A stretch of 64,000 bases of DNA from Stemphylium vesicarium. Lineage: Eukaryota; Ascomycota; Dothideomycetes; Pleosporales; Pleosporaceae. Numbering within the stretch: position 1 is the first letter of the stretch; each line of letters begins with the position of its first letter. Positions 45,401 to 55,435 of this stretch are shown piece after piece. The DNA lies in assembly GCA_004380135.1 (NCBI GenBank), contig QXCR01000016.1, forward strand, positions 186,001 to 250,000, given 5' to 3'. The position numbers and the translations under genes are program-made. The notes beneath the pieces are model-generated. The model did no database searches. It saw nothing but the letters and a program-made list of their open reading frames with translations, and was not told the origin of the DNA.

Positions 45401-47346
45401 TATCGGAGAGCTCATGGTTTGGGCAGCTTCAGGCTGACTTTCAGCTTCAGACGCAGTCTCTGTTGAGATGGCTTGAGGGGGAGGTACGGCTACTTCCTCC
45501 TGCACAGGCGCTTGCGGTAAAGAGGCGGTTGGTATCTGAGGAAGCGGGGAAGTCGGTGGTGGTGTAGGTTGCGACATGGGCAGTGTAGCTTCTGAACGTG
45601 ACACATTCTCTTGGGAGGCGGGCTTCAATCTCTCAGGTATCTCCTGTGGTCTCCTACGCGGTGGAACTTCCATTGGCGGAGCAGGAGACCCTGAAGGTGT
45701 GTGGAAGTTCGAACGAGATTCCGCGCCTTGGCTATCAAAACTACGCTGTGACATTTGAGAGGGCCGCGGTTCCATGAGCGGCCTTCTCCTCTGCGGCGGT
45801 TCTTCTGGAGGCGCATCATCGTTGCGGGTGAAACTTGAGCTGGTATTACTTTGAGCTGTGCCTGGTCGAGCCCCACTCTGAGCTGTGCCGGGTCGAAGGC
45901 CTCTAGGAGAAGGATCTCTTCGGGGTGAAGAAAACCCGTTTTGTCGGCGTGGATCTGGTGGTGCGATACCTGGGGGCGCACCGTCTAACGATGGCTCATC
46001 GAGAGACTTCCCTGAGCGTTGAGATTGTGCATCTTCGCGGGGCGGTTGGCGCCCAGGACTAAGACTAGCCGGTAAGTTGCCAGAATCTGGCGTCTTGGGC
46101 CGGCTAGCGAACTCGGAATTGGAGGATTGCGGTGTTAAATTCCGAGATGCAAATTGTGGCGAGGGTGCCATGGGACTAGGACCAGGGCCCTGACCGGGGC
46201 GCGGCCGGATACTGTCTCCACTGGGACGCGATCGAATACTCGGATCCAGGGACCGCTTCTGTCTGAGATCGGGCATAGACGGAGTGCCTTGTAGCCCGGA
46301 AGCCTGCACTTGGTTCGGTAGGAAAGGTGGACGCCTGCGAGCATCGTCACCCGTACTTGGTCTATCGTCATCTGGTCGTCCAGGTCTTCTCGGACCCTGC
46401 AACTCTCCGGGTGGTCTTCTGAAATTGGGGTTTGGACCGGGGGGAGGAAGTCCTCTTCTACTATCCTCAGTCGCTAGGGGCGGCACTTCGCCAGGTCTCC
46501 TTGGGGGTGGACCACCCGCTTTTGGAGGCATTGGCCTCTGCTCTGGCGGACCCTGGCGCGGGCTTGCACCACCCTGACCGCCAGCTGCGAAAGCAGCACG
46601 ACCCTCGGGAGTGGCAAGATGTGGTTTTCCATTGGTCAGGCTATTCAACTCGGTCACACTAAATCCGGTCAAGATGGGGAAGTCTCCTTTGGTGTACTTG
46701 TTATAGATCTTAACCATGCTTCCAATGAAGAATTCCTTCTCTTTCGCGGTGCCCGCCTCCCAGTAGTACGGTTTGGTGATAGTGACTGTGAAGCCTTTCT
46801 CTCCGGCCCACTGTTTGCGCTGCGCCTCTTCTTCGCTCGTGGGGTTCAAATGAGTGTAGTTCTCGACGGCGGAGAGTTCTTCCATGGGCCAAGACTTTCC
46901 GATGGAGAAAGTTCCGTTGGCGTTCTCCCTGGCTTTATGCAGTTTGACTCTGCCTGTGTTGCGCACAGATATCATGATAATTCTCGCTTTCTTGCTCGAG
47001 GTTGGCGAGTTTGGTGGAGGGGGAGACTGTGGATGCCCGCCATCTTCTTGGACACGGATATGGGTAATGTATGATTCCTGAACTGGGCAATGTTAGGTAG
47101 ATGTCCCGACTGGCATTGTGATATCCAGGAACACGTACGCTGTCCTTGCTCATCCACCTTGGAGAAGCAGCTCTCCGTAATCCTCTTGCGCTCGTCGTCG
47201 AATCGCTCAGCGCGCGACATTCCAGAGGGCGTCGAGCTGGAGCTAGCGGCAGAAGGGGCTCCTCTTGAGCCCCCGGTGGAGGGGCGGTTCGGGGGAGCTC
47301 GAGGGTCCCCGCCTCCGTTGGTATAGTTGCGTGGCCTCCCGTCCAT
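42419..47346 (-). CDS. SEC3: Exocyst complex subunit Sec3
   Basis: Four exons, 47346-47139, 47082-43449, 43400-42821 and 42769-42419, encode 1590 aa; phases agree at all three junctions (GTACGT, GTAAGT and GTAAGT donors). The start at 47346 (MDGRPRNYTN) is the first ATG in frame. Residues about 75-185 match the Sec3 PIP2-binding PH domain (ESYITHIRVQEDG, VRNTGRVKLHKARENANGTF, SIGKSWPMEEL). A long Pro/Arg/Ser-rich disordered region follows (about 200-770). The C-terminal half carries the Sec3 coiled-coil and helical-bundle region (IDERGLEFDGLLSELGWG, HFSIAIENMLPSASEG), ending EVEAAFRR. Family role: a spatial landmark of the exocyst that docks secretory vesicles at the plasma membrane through PtdIns(4,5)P2 and Rho GTPases, important for hyphal tip growth. 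Confidence 0.94.
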
Positions 47347-47842
47347 GTTGATCTGGGTTTCCAAAGCGGAGAGGCGATGATGCGAGGCCTCCGTTGATGG
47401 TGCATCAATTACTTCCGCCCAGCGCTAGCGAAGGTTTCTCGTGGCGTTGCCATGTATAGCGAATCAAAGTAGCCGTGGGTGTTGCGATGCCGAGTTGGTC
47501 GGACGTCGATGCGTGAGGATGCGTTGGGCAGCAATCTGCAGCGCGCGAGTTCAGAGTACTGGGGGAGCTGAAGTCAATGCGCGCAAGACGGAAGAATGTG
47601 GACGACGAGTGAAGGGACACAAATGTCTCAGCATGCTGAGAGCGACGTCTGGCGTCGTGTACTCCATATGAGACGGCAGGCGCGCGGGACTGGGATCACG
47701 CTTGCAGCCTAGCGCCATCTCAGGCGCATTCCGCCCGCCGTAACTTTTTTCTCACGCGACGTCTGCGACCCTTTGATCCACCGCAATCCACCGCAATCCA
47801 TCCACAACACAATTACACCATACACAGCCCCGATTGACTATC
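47347..47842. promoter_or_regulatory. Divergent promoter SEC3 / SRP40-like
   Basis: A 496-bp spacer lies between the SEC3 ATG (leftward) and the SRP40-like ATG (rightward). An ATCCACCGCA sequence is tandemly repeated near 47777-47802. Core promoters for both genes must lie here; no factor site is claimed. Confidence 0.5.
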
Positions 47843-49162
47843 ATGGCTGCCGACAAGAAAAACCCCAAGAAGTCGAGCGGCGACAAAAAGTCCAAGATAC
47901 CCCCTGCGACAACTGCTACCCAGGCACCGCTTGACCTGGTGAAGAAGTTTCTGGAGCACCAGGGCGAAAAGAAGGCTGCCAGCAAGCTTCAAGACTTTGA
48001 GAAATGGGAAAAGAGTCAAGAAGCCACCAAGGCTTCAGACGCGCCTGAGCCTATGGATGTTGACGAGGAAAGCGCCTCCAGCAGCGATTCAAGTAGCGAC
48101 TCGAGCAGTGACTCCAGCAGCGAATCCGAGGCCGAGACGAAGCCTAAGAAGGCCAAGAAGGCTGCTGCGAAGAAGGCGCCTGTGAAGAAGGACGATTCCA
48201 GCTCCTCCAGCTCCTCGGACTCTAGCTCAGACTCCAGCTCAGACTCCAGCTCAGACTCTAGCTCAGACTCGTCCGACTCTGATTCTGAGAAGAAGAGCGC
48301 GCCGGTCAAGTCAAAAGCAAAGAAGGCGAAATCAGTTGCGTCATCCTCTGCATCCTCGTCCAGCGATTCCAGCGACTCGAGTGATTCGGACAGCAGCTCC
48401 GACGACGAACCGGCCAACGTGCCCCTTCCTGACTCCGACTCCTCCGACGCGTCGAGCGACTCGTCCGATAGCGACTCCGACAGCGACTCATCCAGCGACG
48501 GCAGCTCCGAATCCGAGGCAGAGAAGAAGGCCGGCAAGACAAAGAAGGCCAAGAAGGCTGCCTCGGTTTCGTCCTCTTCTGCTTCCAGTTCTTCGGATTC
48601 TAGCGATTCCAGCGATTCCAGCGATTCCAGCGACTCAAGTGACTCGGACAGTGACTCGGACAGTGACTCAGACGCGAAGCCTGCCAAGTCTAAAAAGGCT
48701 GGAAAGAAGGCAGCGACCCCTTCCTCTTCCAGCGATTCTAGCGATTCCGATAGTTCCTCTGACAGCTCTTCCGACTCTGATTCCGATTCCGAGAAGGCGG
48801 CAAAGCCTGCTGCGCTCGAGCGCAAAGCCTCTGCCAGCGACTCGTCCCAAACCTTGCCCGCAGCATCGCCTCCACCCACCAGCAACAAGCGCAAGGCCAG
48901 TTCGCCTTCCGCCGACGCACCCAAGTCAAAGAGAAGCCACGTAGAGAACCGATTCCAACGTATCAAACCCGATACACAAGTCGACCCCAAGCTCGCAAGC
49001 AACGCATACGTCTCGTACGACTACGCCGACCGCGCCCATGCCAAGTTGATTGTCACAAAGGGCAAAGGCTTCACCAAGGAAAAGAACAAGGGAAAGAGGG
49101 GTTCTTACCGAGGCGGCATGATTGACACCTCAGGTGGCAAGGGCATCAAGTTTGAGGATTAG
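47843..49162 (+). CDS. SRP40: Nucleolar Ser-rich protein, SRP40/Nopp140 family
   Basis: An intronless gene of 439 aa starting at the ATG at 47843 (MAADKKNPKKSS). An N-terminal LisH-like segment (LDLVKKFLEHQGEKKAASKL) is followed by about 280 residues in which serine/aspartate blocks (SSDSSSDSS) alternate with Lys/Ala patches. Such alternation is typical of heavily CK2-phosphorylated Nopp140-type chaperones. The C-terminus has the conserved SRP40 domain: RSHVENRFQRIKP, YVSYDYADRAHAKLIVTKGKGF, KNKGKRGSYRGG and GIKFED. Family role: a snoRNP and RNA polymerase I associated nucleolar chaperone. The long antisense ORF over the Ser-rich part is a composition artefact. Confidence 0.9.
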   Translation: MAADKKNPKKSSGDKKSKIPPATTATQAPLDLVKKFLEHQGEKKAASKLQDFEKWEKSQEATKASDAPEPMDVDEESASSSDSSSDSSSDSSSESEAETKPKKAKKAAAKKAPVKKDDSSSSSSSDSSSDSSSDSSSDSSSDSSDSDSEKKSAPVKSKAKKAKSVASSSASSSSDSSDSSDSDSSSDDEPANVPLPDSDSSDASSDSSDSDSDSDSSSDGSSESEAEKKAGKTKKAKKAASVSSSSASSSSDSSDSSDSSDSSDSSDSDSDSDSDSDAKPAKSKKAGKKAATPSSSSDSSDSDSSSDSSSDSDSDSEKAAKPAALERKASASDSSQTLPAASPPPTSNKRKASSPSADAPKSKRSHVENRFQRIKPDTQVDPKLASNAYVSYDYADRAHAKLIVTKGKGFTKEKNKGKRGSYRGGMIDTSGGKGIKFED

Positions 49163-49482
49163 ATGATGGGGTTAAGCTTGTAGGAATGTCCCCAACCCTG
49201 CATGAACAAGAAAGATCGCGATAGAGCAGCATTTACAACACCGCAAAAATCATATGGCGGAACCATAGATGATCAACGCGTACTATACTGGCGAAAAGGA
49301 GTTATCATGTAAACCAAAAGCAGCATACCCTTCATAGGCGGCACTGGAACTTTGACCTTGAGCGCATCGCAGCCTCATTTCTAGAATACAGTCTTGTTGA
49401 ATTCGTTAGACACATGTACATGTACATCTTTCCAACTTAATTGAATACAGCCCATCTTCCTCCCGAATTATTCATGACCAGT
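49163..49482. other. Intergenic, convergent 3' ends
   Basis: A 320-bp spacer lies between the stops of SRP40-like (+) and FMC1 (-). A short run of ACATGTACATGTAC-like alternating sequence occurs at 49411-49425. No gene is seen. Confidence 0.5.
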
Positions 49483-49839
49483 TCAAATCTTCTCTCCACC
49501 CTCTTCAAACTCCACCGGTAGATTCATGCCCACTCTCCTTGCGCTTAGCCTCACTCGCTCCTCCTCGGTCATGCCCATACCCGGGTTGTACCGCTCCAGC
49601 AGCGACGCATACGTGCGTTGCGCTTGCACATATTGTACAAATTGCTCCGCCTGCTGCAATTGGCCCTCTGTGCTTGAACCCTGTTTTGGCGTCGAGAGAT
49701 TTGATCGAATGGCTTTTTGGAGCAGCGACGGCGACGACAGCTTTTGGTGCTGGGTACGGGTTGTCTGGGGTGTCGAGGGGAGTTCGCGCAGTAGACGGCG
49801 GTAGATTGAGCGTATTTGAGGTGGGGCAGATTGTGCCAT
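49483..49839 (-). CDS. FMC1: ATP synthase assembly factor Fmc1, mitochondrial
   Basis: 118 aa, intronless. I start at the ATG at 49839 (MAQSAPPQIRSIYRRLLREL) rather than at the longer open frame upstream, because the LYR-like IYRRLLREL is the normal N-terminal motif of this family and the extension is low-complexity. A helical segment FVQYVQAQRTYASLLERYNPG and the conserved MTEEERVRLSARRVGMNLP follow. In yeast, Fmc1 helps assemble the F1 sector of ATP synthase with Atp12; that role is transferred by family. It is divergent from the EngB-type GTPase, 218 bp apart. Confidence 0.85.
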   Translation of the reverse strand: MAQSAPPQIRSIYRRLLRELPSTPQTTRTQHQKLSSPSLLQKAIRSNLSTPKQGSSTEGQLQQAEQFVQYVQAQRTYASLLERYNPGMGMTEEERVRLSARRVGMNLPVEFEEGGEKI

Positions 49840-50057
49840 TTTTGCGGCGGGATTTAGGATCGCAGAGACGTGGGTACAGCAGGATTGGTAGCGAGCGATT
49901 GATGTGTGCGGGCTTGCTGGCGTGGTTGATGTGTTGGCGGTGGTGAAGTTCGCCGCGGAGGTGTCTGCGGCGAAAAGTTGCGGGCGCGCTTGGACCAGGT
50001 GTGAACTCAACGGCATCTACGGCTTACTACTCAACGCTCTTCCTAGTATCTGACGCC

Positions 50058-51611
50058 ATGAACAGTCTTTCACTGAGAAGAGGATACGTGTGTCGCTCTT
50101 GTGTGCAGAATCTCTCCCGTCGACCGTCTACACTTCTTGCGCGTGGACAGCTACGCCCAAAAACTACCGACGCGGCTCAAGATGCGCCAAACACAAGGTT
50201 ACGGATTCAGAAACACTGGAATGGCGATACGAAGGTCGAATCCAGGGAAGCACCACCAACGGAAGATTCGCTACACATGAGCAAGACGCAGAGTCATTCT
50301 CGGCTGGAACTGAATAGAGATCAAAAACCATTCACATTCACATTAAAAGGCGACCCGTTTCCAGGTGGATCCCAGCCTCTCTCGATGAGAGAAAGACGGC
50401 AACGAAGAAGAGAGGGGGCATTACGGCAAAAAGCAATATCTGTCGGTCCAGCTCATCTGCCGGAGCGATTGAAGAGGCAAATGCAGAGCCAACTGGAAAG
50501 CGAAGCATCAGCAGAGACAGTAAAAAAAGATCAGTCTGTGGAACACCCAGCGCCAAAGGTTTCAACCCCTGAGGTCTCTGCCTCTTCAAACAAGAATCCA
50601 GAGACAACAATACCAATCAAGAAAGCTACTGGGCATAATTGGAGAACTGTACAGTCCGACACATTGCTCCAACCATCGGCACCCTCACCATCACTTGCCC
50701 GAAAGCGTGAGGTCGAACCTGCTCCGCCCTCGATAAAGCCTGAGGCCCCCCTGAGCTATGTAAAGCTCCATTTCAGCAAGCTAGAAGACTTCAATTGGTA
50801 TTGGGAATCTTACCCCCCTACCATAACACAAAAGACACGAGCAAACCATTTCTTCACCAACCACGGCCGAAACGCGAAACTGCTACGAAGCGTAGCGCAA
50901 TTCCGCAAGTTCCCAGAATCCGACGTGCCCGAAGTAGCCTTTGTCGGTCGCTCCAACGTAGGCAAAAGCTCGCTGCTAAACGCCGTGGTGAATGCAGACA
51001 TCAAGGTGCTCCTAGCCCGCACTTCGTCAACACCCGGTTTCACAAAGACGATGAATCTCTACGGCATGGGCCCTGGTGTCGGTGTTAATATAAAAGCCGA
51101 CTCCAGCGGTCACGACAGAATCGAAGGCCTGGGTGGTCTAACTATCGTCGACATGCCCGGCTACGGCGAAGGCTCACTATCATCCTGGGGTGTAGAAATC
51201 ATGAAATACATCCAAAGCCGGAAGCAACTCCGTCGCGTCTTCGTGCTCCTCGACGCCGAACATGGTATCAAAGATAAAGATCGCTCGCTGCTGGCGTCTT
51301 TGCGTTTATCTGGTGTCAGTCACCAGGTCATCCTTTCCAAGTTGGATAAACTTTATATTCCAAAGTCCAAGGATATTAAGCGCTTCGATGGAAAGGCGCC
51401 GAAGCGTGGAAGGCCGAAAGGCTCGCCGGAGAAGCTCAGGGAGGTGATGGAGAAGTTGAAGAGCGAGATTCAACCCCCATTTGGAGGGGGTGCTTTGGGA
51501 GAGATTCTTGGTGTGAGTTCTGAGGTGCTGGTTGATGGGAAGAGGTTGGGAGTCGATCATGTTCGATTTGCGGTGCTCAAGGCTGCGGGGCTGGATATGG
51601 GGTCTACATAG
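50058..51611 (+). CDS. EngB/YsxC-type GTPase, probably mitochondrial (Mrx8-like)
   Basis: An intronless gene of 517 aa, started at the ATG at 50058 (MNSLSLRRGYVCRSCVQ). The Arg/Ser-rich, acid-free N-terminus looks like a mitochondrial presequence, and a long low-complexity region fills residues 20-260. The GTPase domain starts near 295: G1 VGRSNVGKSSLLNAV, G2 region SSTPGFTKTMN, G3 VDMPGYGEG and G4 LSKLDKLY. These match the EngB (TrmE-Era-EngA-EngB-septin) family, whose bacterial members help assemble the large ribosomal subunit. The yeast counterpart Mrx8 is mitochondrial, so a mitoribosome role is likely but inferred. Confidence 0.9.
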   Translation: MNSLSLRRGYVCRSCVQNLSRRPSTLLARGQLRPKTTDAAQDAPNTRLRIQKHWNGDTKVESREAPPTEDSLHMSKTQSHSRLELNRDQKPFTFTLKGDPFPGGSQPLSMRERRQRRREGALRQKAISVGPAHLPERLKRQMQSQLESEASAETVKKDQSVEHPAPKVSTPEVSASSNKNPETTIPIKKATGHNWRTVQSDTLLQPSAPSPSLARKREVEPAPPSIKPEAPLSYVKLHFSKLEDFNWYWESYPPTITQKTRANHFFTNHGRNAKLLRSVAQFRKFPESDVPEVAFVGRSNVGKSSLLNAVVNADIKVLLARTSSTPGFTKTMNLYGMGPGVGVNIKADSSGHDRIEGLGGLTIVDMPGYGEGSLSSWGVEIMKYIQSRKQLRRVFVLLDAEHGIKDKDRSLLASLRLSGVSHQVILSKLDKLYIPKSKDIKRFDGKAPKRGRPKGSPEKLREVMEKLKSEIQPPFGGGALGEILGVSSEVLVDGKRLGVDHVRFAVLKAAGLDMGST

Positions 51612-52041
51612 ACTGGTAATATGCCTCTTAGTTAGGCGTTGAACCTTTCCAGCGCGTCAGTCTAGAGAGACATGTTGTCTTTTGCGGGACAGCCCGCTAA
51701 CTGGTATTTATGCTACTCTTCTGCAAGATTGTTCGTTCATCCGCTCGGAAGGTTACGCGAGTGGTTGATCTGCTGATACATTGCGGAGAAGCGGGTCCGG
51801 CAGAAACTCCGATGGTCAGTCGGCCGCGGCGAACTATGTCACATCAAACACCGACACCCCAAGAACGTGCCAAACGCATGCCTCCCATGGGAAAATTCCT
51901 CCGACATGAATCAGAAACGGGGATTGTGGCTACCGCTACTAATCATGCTCGATATCGGCCGAAACACCGCCTGCGTGTAGTATATGAGAGATATGGCATG
52001 CCTACATGCTCCATCGTTACTCCATTTCCCCTCTCAACACA
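51612..52041. other. Intergenic upstream of the epimerase
   Basis: A 430-bp spacer with the 3' UTR of the GTPase and the promoter of the epimerase gene. An ORF (51710-52105) overlaps the true start in another frame and shows no motif. No other feature is seen. Confidence 0.45.
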
Positions 52042-53091
52042 ATGCGCATTCTCATCACAGGAGCCGCGGGATTTATCGGACAGCTTGTTGCGAAAGCGCT
52101 GCTAGATGACGAGAAATACGCACACTCACTCATCCTGACCGACATCATCGAACCGCCCATACCATCAAATGTCCACCCCTCAAGTCATGCGCGAGCCAAA
52201 GCCATCAAAGCGGATCTATGTACAGAATCCAACACAGTCGTCACAAAAGACATAGATGCAGTCTACGTCTTTCACGGCATTATGTCGTCTGGCGCAGAAG
52301 CCGATTTCGACCTGGGCATGAGCGCAAACTTCGATGCAACGCGTTCTCTCCTCGAAGCCCTCCGGCGCATCAGCCCAGGAGCAAGAGTAATCTACGCCTC
52401 AAGCCAAGCCGTATACAACAACTCCGTCACGCTTCCCGTTACGGAGTCTCAACTGCCAACACCAGAAACAAGCTACGGGGCCGAGAAGATGATGTGCGAG
52501 TACCTCGTCACAGAGTACACGCGCCGCGGCTTCATCGACGGCATATCACTTCGCTTCCCAACCGTCTCCGTTCGACCGGGTAAACCAACCGCCGCAGCGA
52601 GTTCCTTCATCAGCGGCATGATCCGCGAGCCCATGAACGGCATCAAATGCGTTATCCCGCTCGAAGATAAACAGTGGCGCCACTGGCTTTGTTCGCCCCG
52701 CATCCTAGTCCAGAATCTCGTCTACGCTGCTACGAAGTTCGACATCAACCGCCTTGCTAAATTCGACCGCTGCCTCAATTTCCCGGGAATTGGCGTCTCG
52801 GTCCAGGATATGATGGATTCGCTGGCGAGAGTGGGTGGGGCTGATAAGTTGGCACTGCTGGAGATGAAGGAGGAGCCGGCATTGAAGAAGATTTTGTACT
52901 CGTGGCCGGCAGAGTTCGATAATACGAAGGCCTTGGAACTGGGGTTTGTGAGGGATGAGGGGTTCGATCGTGTTGTTAGAGATTATGTGGAGGGTATGGC
53001 GGTGAAGGGAGAGATGAATGGGGGAAAGACTGTTAATGGGAAGGTTGATGGGGTGACGGTGGGCGCTGTGGAGGTTGCAGTGCAGTTTTGA
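52042..53091 (+). CDS. NAD-dependent epimerase/dehydratase (extended SDR, DenD-like)
   Basis: An intronless gene of 349 aa from the ATG at 52042 (MRILITGAAGFIGQLVAKALL). GAAGFIG at residues 7-13 is the NAD-binding loop of extended SDRs. The catalytic motif is YGAEK (in ETSYGAEKMMCEYL), preceded by VIYASSQAVY, and followed by RFPTVSVRPG and a substrate-side RHWLCSPRILVQNL. The pattern resembles D-erythronate dehydrogenase (DenD) and related sugar-acid dehydrogenases, but the substrate is not settled. The C-terminal 25 residues are Gly/Lys-rich and variable. The next gene, a Dal5-type organic anion transporter on the same strand, could supply a substrate. Confidence 0.88.
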   Translation: MRILITGAAGFIGQLVAKALLDDEKYAHSLILTDIIEPPIPSNVHPSSHARAKAIKADLCTESNTVVTKDIDAVYVFHGIMSSGAEADFDLGMSANFDATRSLLEALRRISPGARVIYASSQAVYNNSVTLPVTESQLPTPETSYGAEKMMCEYLVTEYTRRGFIDGISLRFPTVSVRPGKPTAAASSFISGMIREPMNGIKCVIPLEDKQWRHWLCSPRILVQNLVYAATKFDINRLAKFDRCLNFPGIGVSVQDMMDSLARVGGADKLALLEMKEEPALKKILYSWPAEFDNTKALELGFVRDEGFDRVVRDYVEGMAVKGEMNGGKTVNGKVDGVTVGAVEVAVQF

Positions 53092-53641
53092 TGGTTTTTC
53101 ATGAAGATGATACCCTGATCTTGCTCTAATCCATGGTCGGTACTGCGTCACTAAGTGCGCAGAACGTAGAAGAAGAAGTATCACTTCATTCCTCGGCTGT
53201 TAATCTACCACCGCGAGAAGCATACATCGCCCATTTTCTCCTCTTGCAGTTTCAACAACATCGCCCGAATATCCCGATGTCGTGTCACCAGACCAAGCAC
53301 TGCTGATGACAGACCCTCGGCCAAATCGCCGTGATCTTCAATCTTGGCCCCCGCTGTCAAAATGCATACCATGCATTGGCGATCTTGACAGGCTCGAGAC
53401 GATATAAGCTCATACGCGGGGCGCCCCGCGCCCTAAGCCGCAGAGAGCCTAGTCTGCGGCTAAGAGTCTCGAGAGGGTGGGCATGAACGACTGGGGAGGG
53501 AAATGGGGGATATAAGAAGGATGTTCAGAATCGAGCTGAGGTTTGTGGGGCAAGTAGTGTAAACAAATGCTACACAGCCATCAAGCTCAGACCCAACCAT
53601 CCCTCCCATATTTTCCAACCGCACTCTTCTAGCCCCTTACC
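53092..53641. other. Intergenic upstream of the transporter
   Basis: A 550-bp spacer between the epimerase stop and the transporter start. It contains the paired palindromes described separately and a TATA-like GATATAAG at about 53510. No gene is seen. Confidence 0.45.
53415..53464. promoter_or_regulatory. Paired palindromes upstream of the transporter
   Basis: CGCGGGGCGCCCCGCG at 53415-53430 is a perfect 16-bp palindrome. Two bases further on, CTAAGCCGCAGA (53433-53444) and TCTGCGGCTAAG (53453-53464) form an 11-of-12 inverted repeat with an 8-bp spacer. Both contain CCG/CGG half-sites like those bound by Zn2Cys6 regulators, about 180-230 bp before the transporter ATG. A hairpin or an operator-like site are both possible; function is inferred only. 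Confidence 0.45.
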
Positions 53642-55300
53642 ATGGCGTCCCTCAAACCATCCCTCGAAAAACCATCCCCCTCAATCTCCCACATCGAAGC
53701 AACACCCTCGTCCTCCCCGAACACATACATCCCACCCATCCTCCAACAGCTCACCCCCGCGCAACTCACCGCCCTAGAAAAGAAACTCGTCCGCAAAATC
53801 GACTTCCGCGCCCTCCCCATCCTAATCGTCCTCTTCCTCCTCAACATCCTCGACCGCAACGCAATCGCCAACGCGCGTCTCGGCGGCCTCGAAGCTTCCC
53901 TCAGCATCAATGACACGCAATACCAAACCGCAGTCATGGTTCTTTGGGCCGGTTATATATCCATGATGGTACCCTCCAACATGCTCCTCTCCATCTTCAA
54001 ACCGCGGCTTTACCTCCCCACTGTCGTCATAATCTGGGGCATCGTCTCCGGGGCGACTGGTTTCGTGCAAAACTTTGCGGGGCTCGTGGCGCTTAGGTTT
54101 CTGGTGGGCGTTACGGAGGCGCCGTATTTTCCGGGATGTATTTTCTTTTTGAGTTGTTGGTATACGAGGAAGGAGCTACCGAGTCGCATTGCGACGTTTT
54201 ATTCGGGGTATACGCTTAGTTCGGCTTTTGGCGGACTGATTGCTGCAGGCATTGTGGATGGGATGGAGGGGTTGGGCGGGTATCCTTCGTGGAGGTGGAT
54301 GTGAGTTTGACAGTGAGATGGGTGCGTGGTGCATGCTGACTCTGTACGCTTTTTAGATTTATTCTCGAGGGCGCGTTAACGATTGTGCTGGCTTTCGCGG
54401 GGTATATTCTCTTGCCTAATTACCCGTCGAATACTTCGTTCCTTTCGGCTGAGGAGACTGCGATGGCGCAGTGGCGTCTTGACCGCGAGAACGATGGTGT
54501 GGCCGATGAAGTCAACGACTCTGTTTTTGCCGGGCTCAAACAAGCTTTCTCCGATCCAAAAGTGGTACGCGGAAACTTTACCTTAGCGATACTCAGCAAC
54601 ATTTCTTAACTAACAAAAACCCTTTGAACAGCCCCTACTAGTCTTCCTCCAAACCTGTGCCGTCGTCTCAATGAGCTTCACATACTTCTTCCCCTCCATC
54701 GTCCAAACCCTCGGTTTCCCACGCGTAGAAACCCTTCTCCTAACCGCGCCCCCCTACTTCCTCGCCTTCATCTTCTCCATCCTGAACTCCTGGCACTCGG
54801 GTCGCACCGGCGAGCATTGTTTCCACATCGTCGTCGCGTGCGTGATTTCTGCCGTCGGGCAGATCATCTCCATGTCCACCTTAGAAACCGGGCCGCGCTA
54901 TTTTGCCATGTTTTTGCAGGCCATGGGATCGTTTTCGGCGTTCCAGCTTATTCTGCCGTGGGTTTCGGCGACGGTGGCGAGACCAAAGGCGAAGAGGGCT
55001 GTTGCGATGGCGTTGGCAACGGCCGTGTCGAATGCGACGAATATTGCAACTGCGTATCTGTATCCGGAGTGGAGTGCGCCGTGAGTGTTATTTCTTGTTT
55101 CTGGTGATCGCATGCTGACTCGCTGATGTAGTCTCTACCGTATGGGATGCATTGTCTTGACTGTGGCGCTTCTTTGCTGTGCAACTGCATCCGTTATTTT
55201 ACGTTTTTGGCTCCAGAAACTAAATCGCAAGTCGGACCAGATGGTTGGTCTGGAGGGTGTGAGGAATGGTCCAGGCGTACTGTTCCGATACACGCTATGA
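53642..55300 (+). CDS. MFS transporter, Dal5/allantoate-permease-type anion:cation symporter
   Basis: Four exons, 53642-54300, 54357-54564, 54632-55080 and 55132-55300, encode 494 aa. Three short introns (GTGAGT, GTACGC, GTGAGT donors; CTAAC branch in the second) keep frame. The N-terminal cytosolic part ends at VRKIDFRALPILIVLFLLNILDRNAI, the first membrane segment with the LDR/N motif of this family. RFLVGVTEAPYFPGC and CWYTRKELPSRIATFYSG are the classic Dal5-family loop and helix signatures, and about 12 membrane segments are expected. Members carry allantoate, nicotinate, pantothenate or other organic anions with protons; the substrate here is unknown. It ends FRYTL at 55300. Confidence 0.9.
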
Positions 55301-55435
55301 TTGATGATCTGAAGGCATGGTATGAGTGCAGAAATACCTTTTTTGTTAGAAACAAAGTAATGATTCAACGACCCTAAGTTCCAACAGTGTATCCGAAACA
55401 GAAGATGAGAAAATCATGTATCGGAACAAAGAAAC

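Noticed and set aside
48016..49002. 328-codon antisense ORF over the SRP40-like gene
   Set aside because: Its Glu/Leu/Ser composition is the mirror of the repetitive Ser/Asp codons on the coding strand; no domain and no start context.
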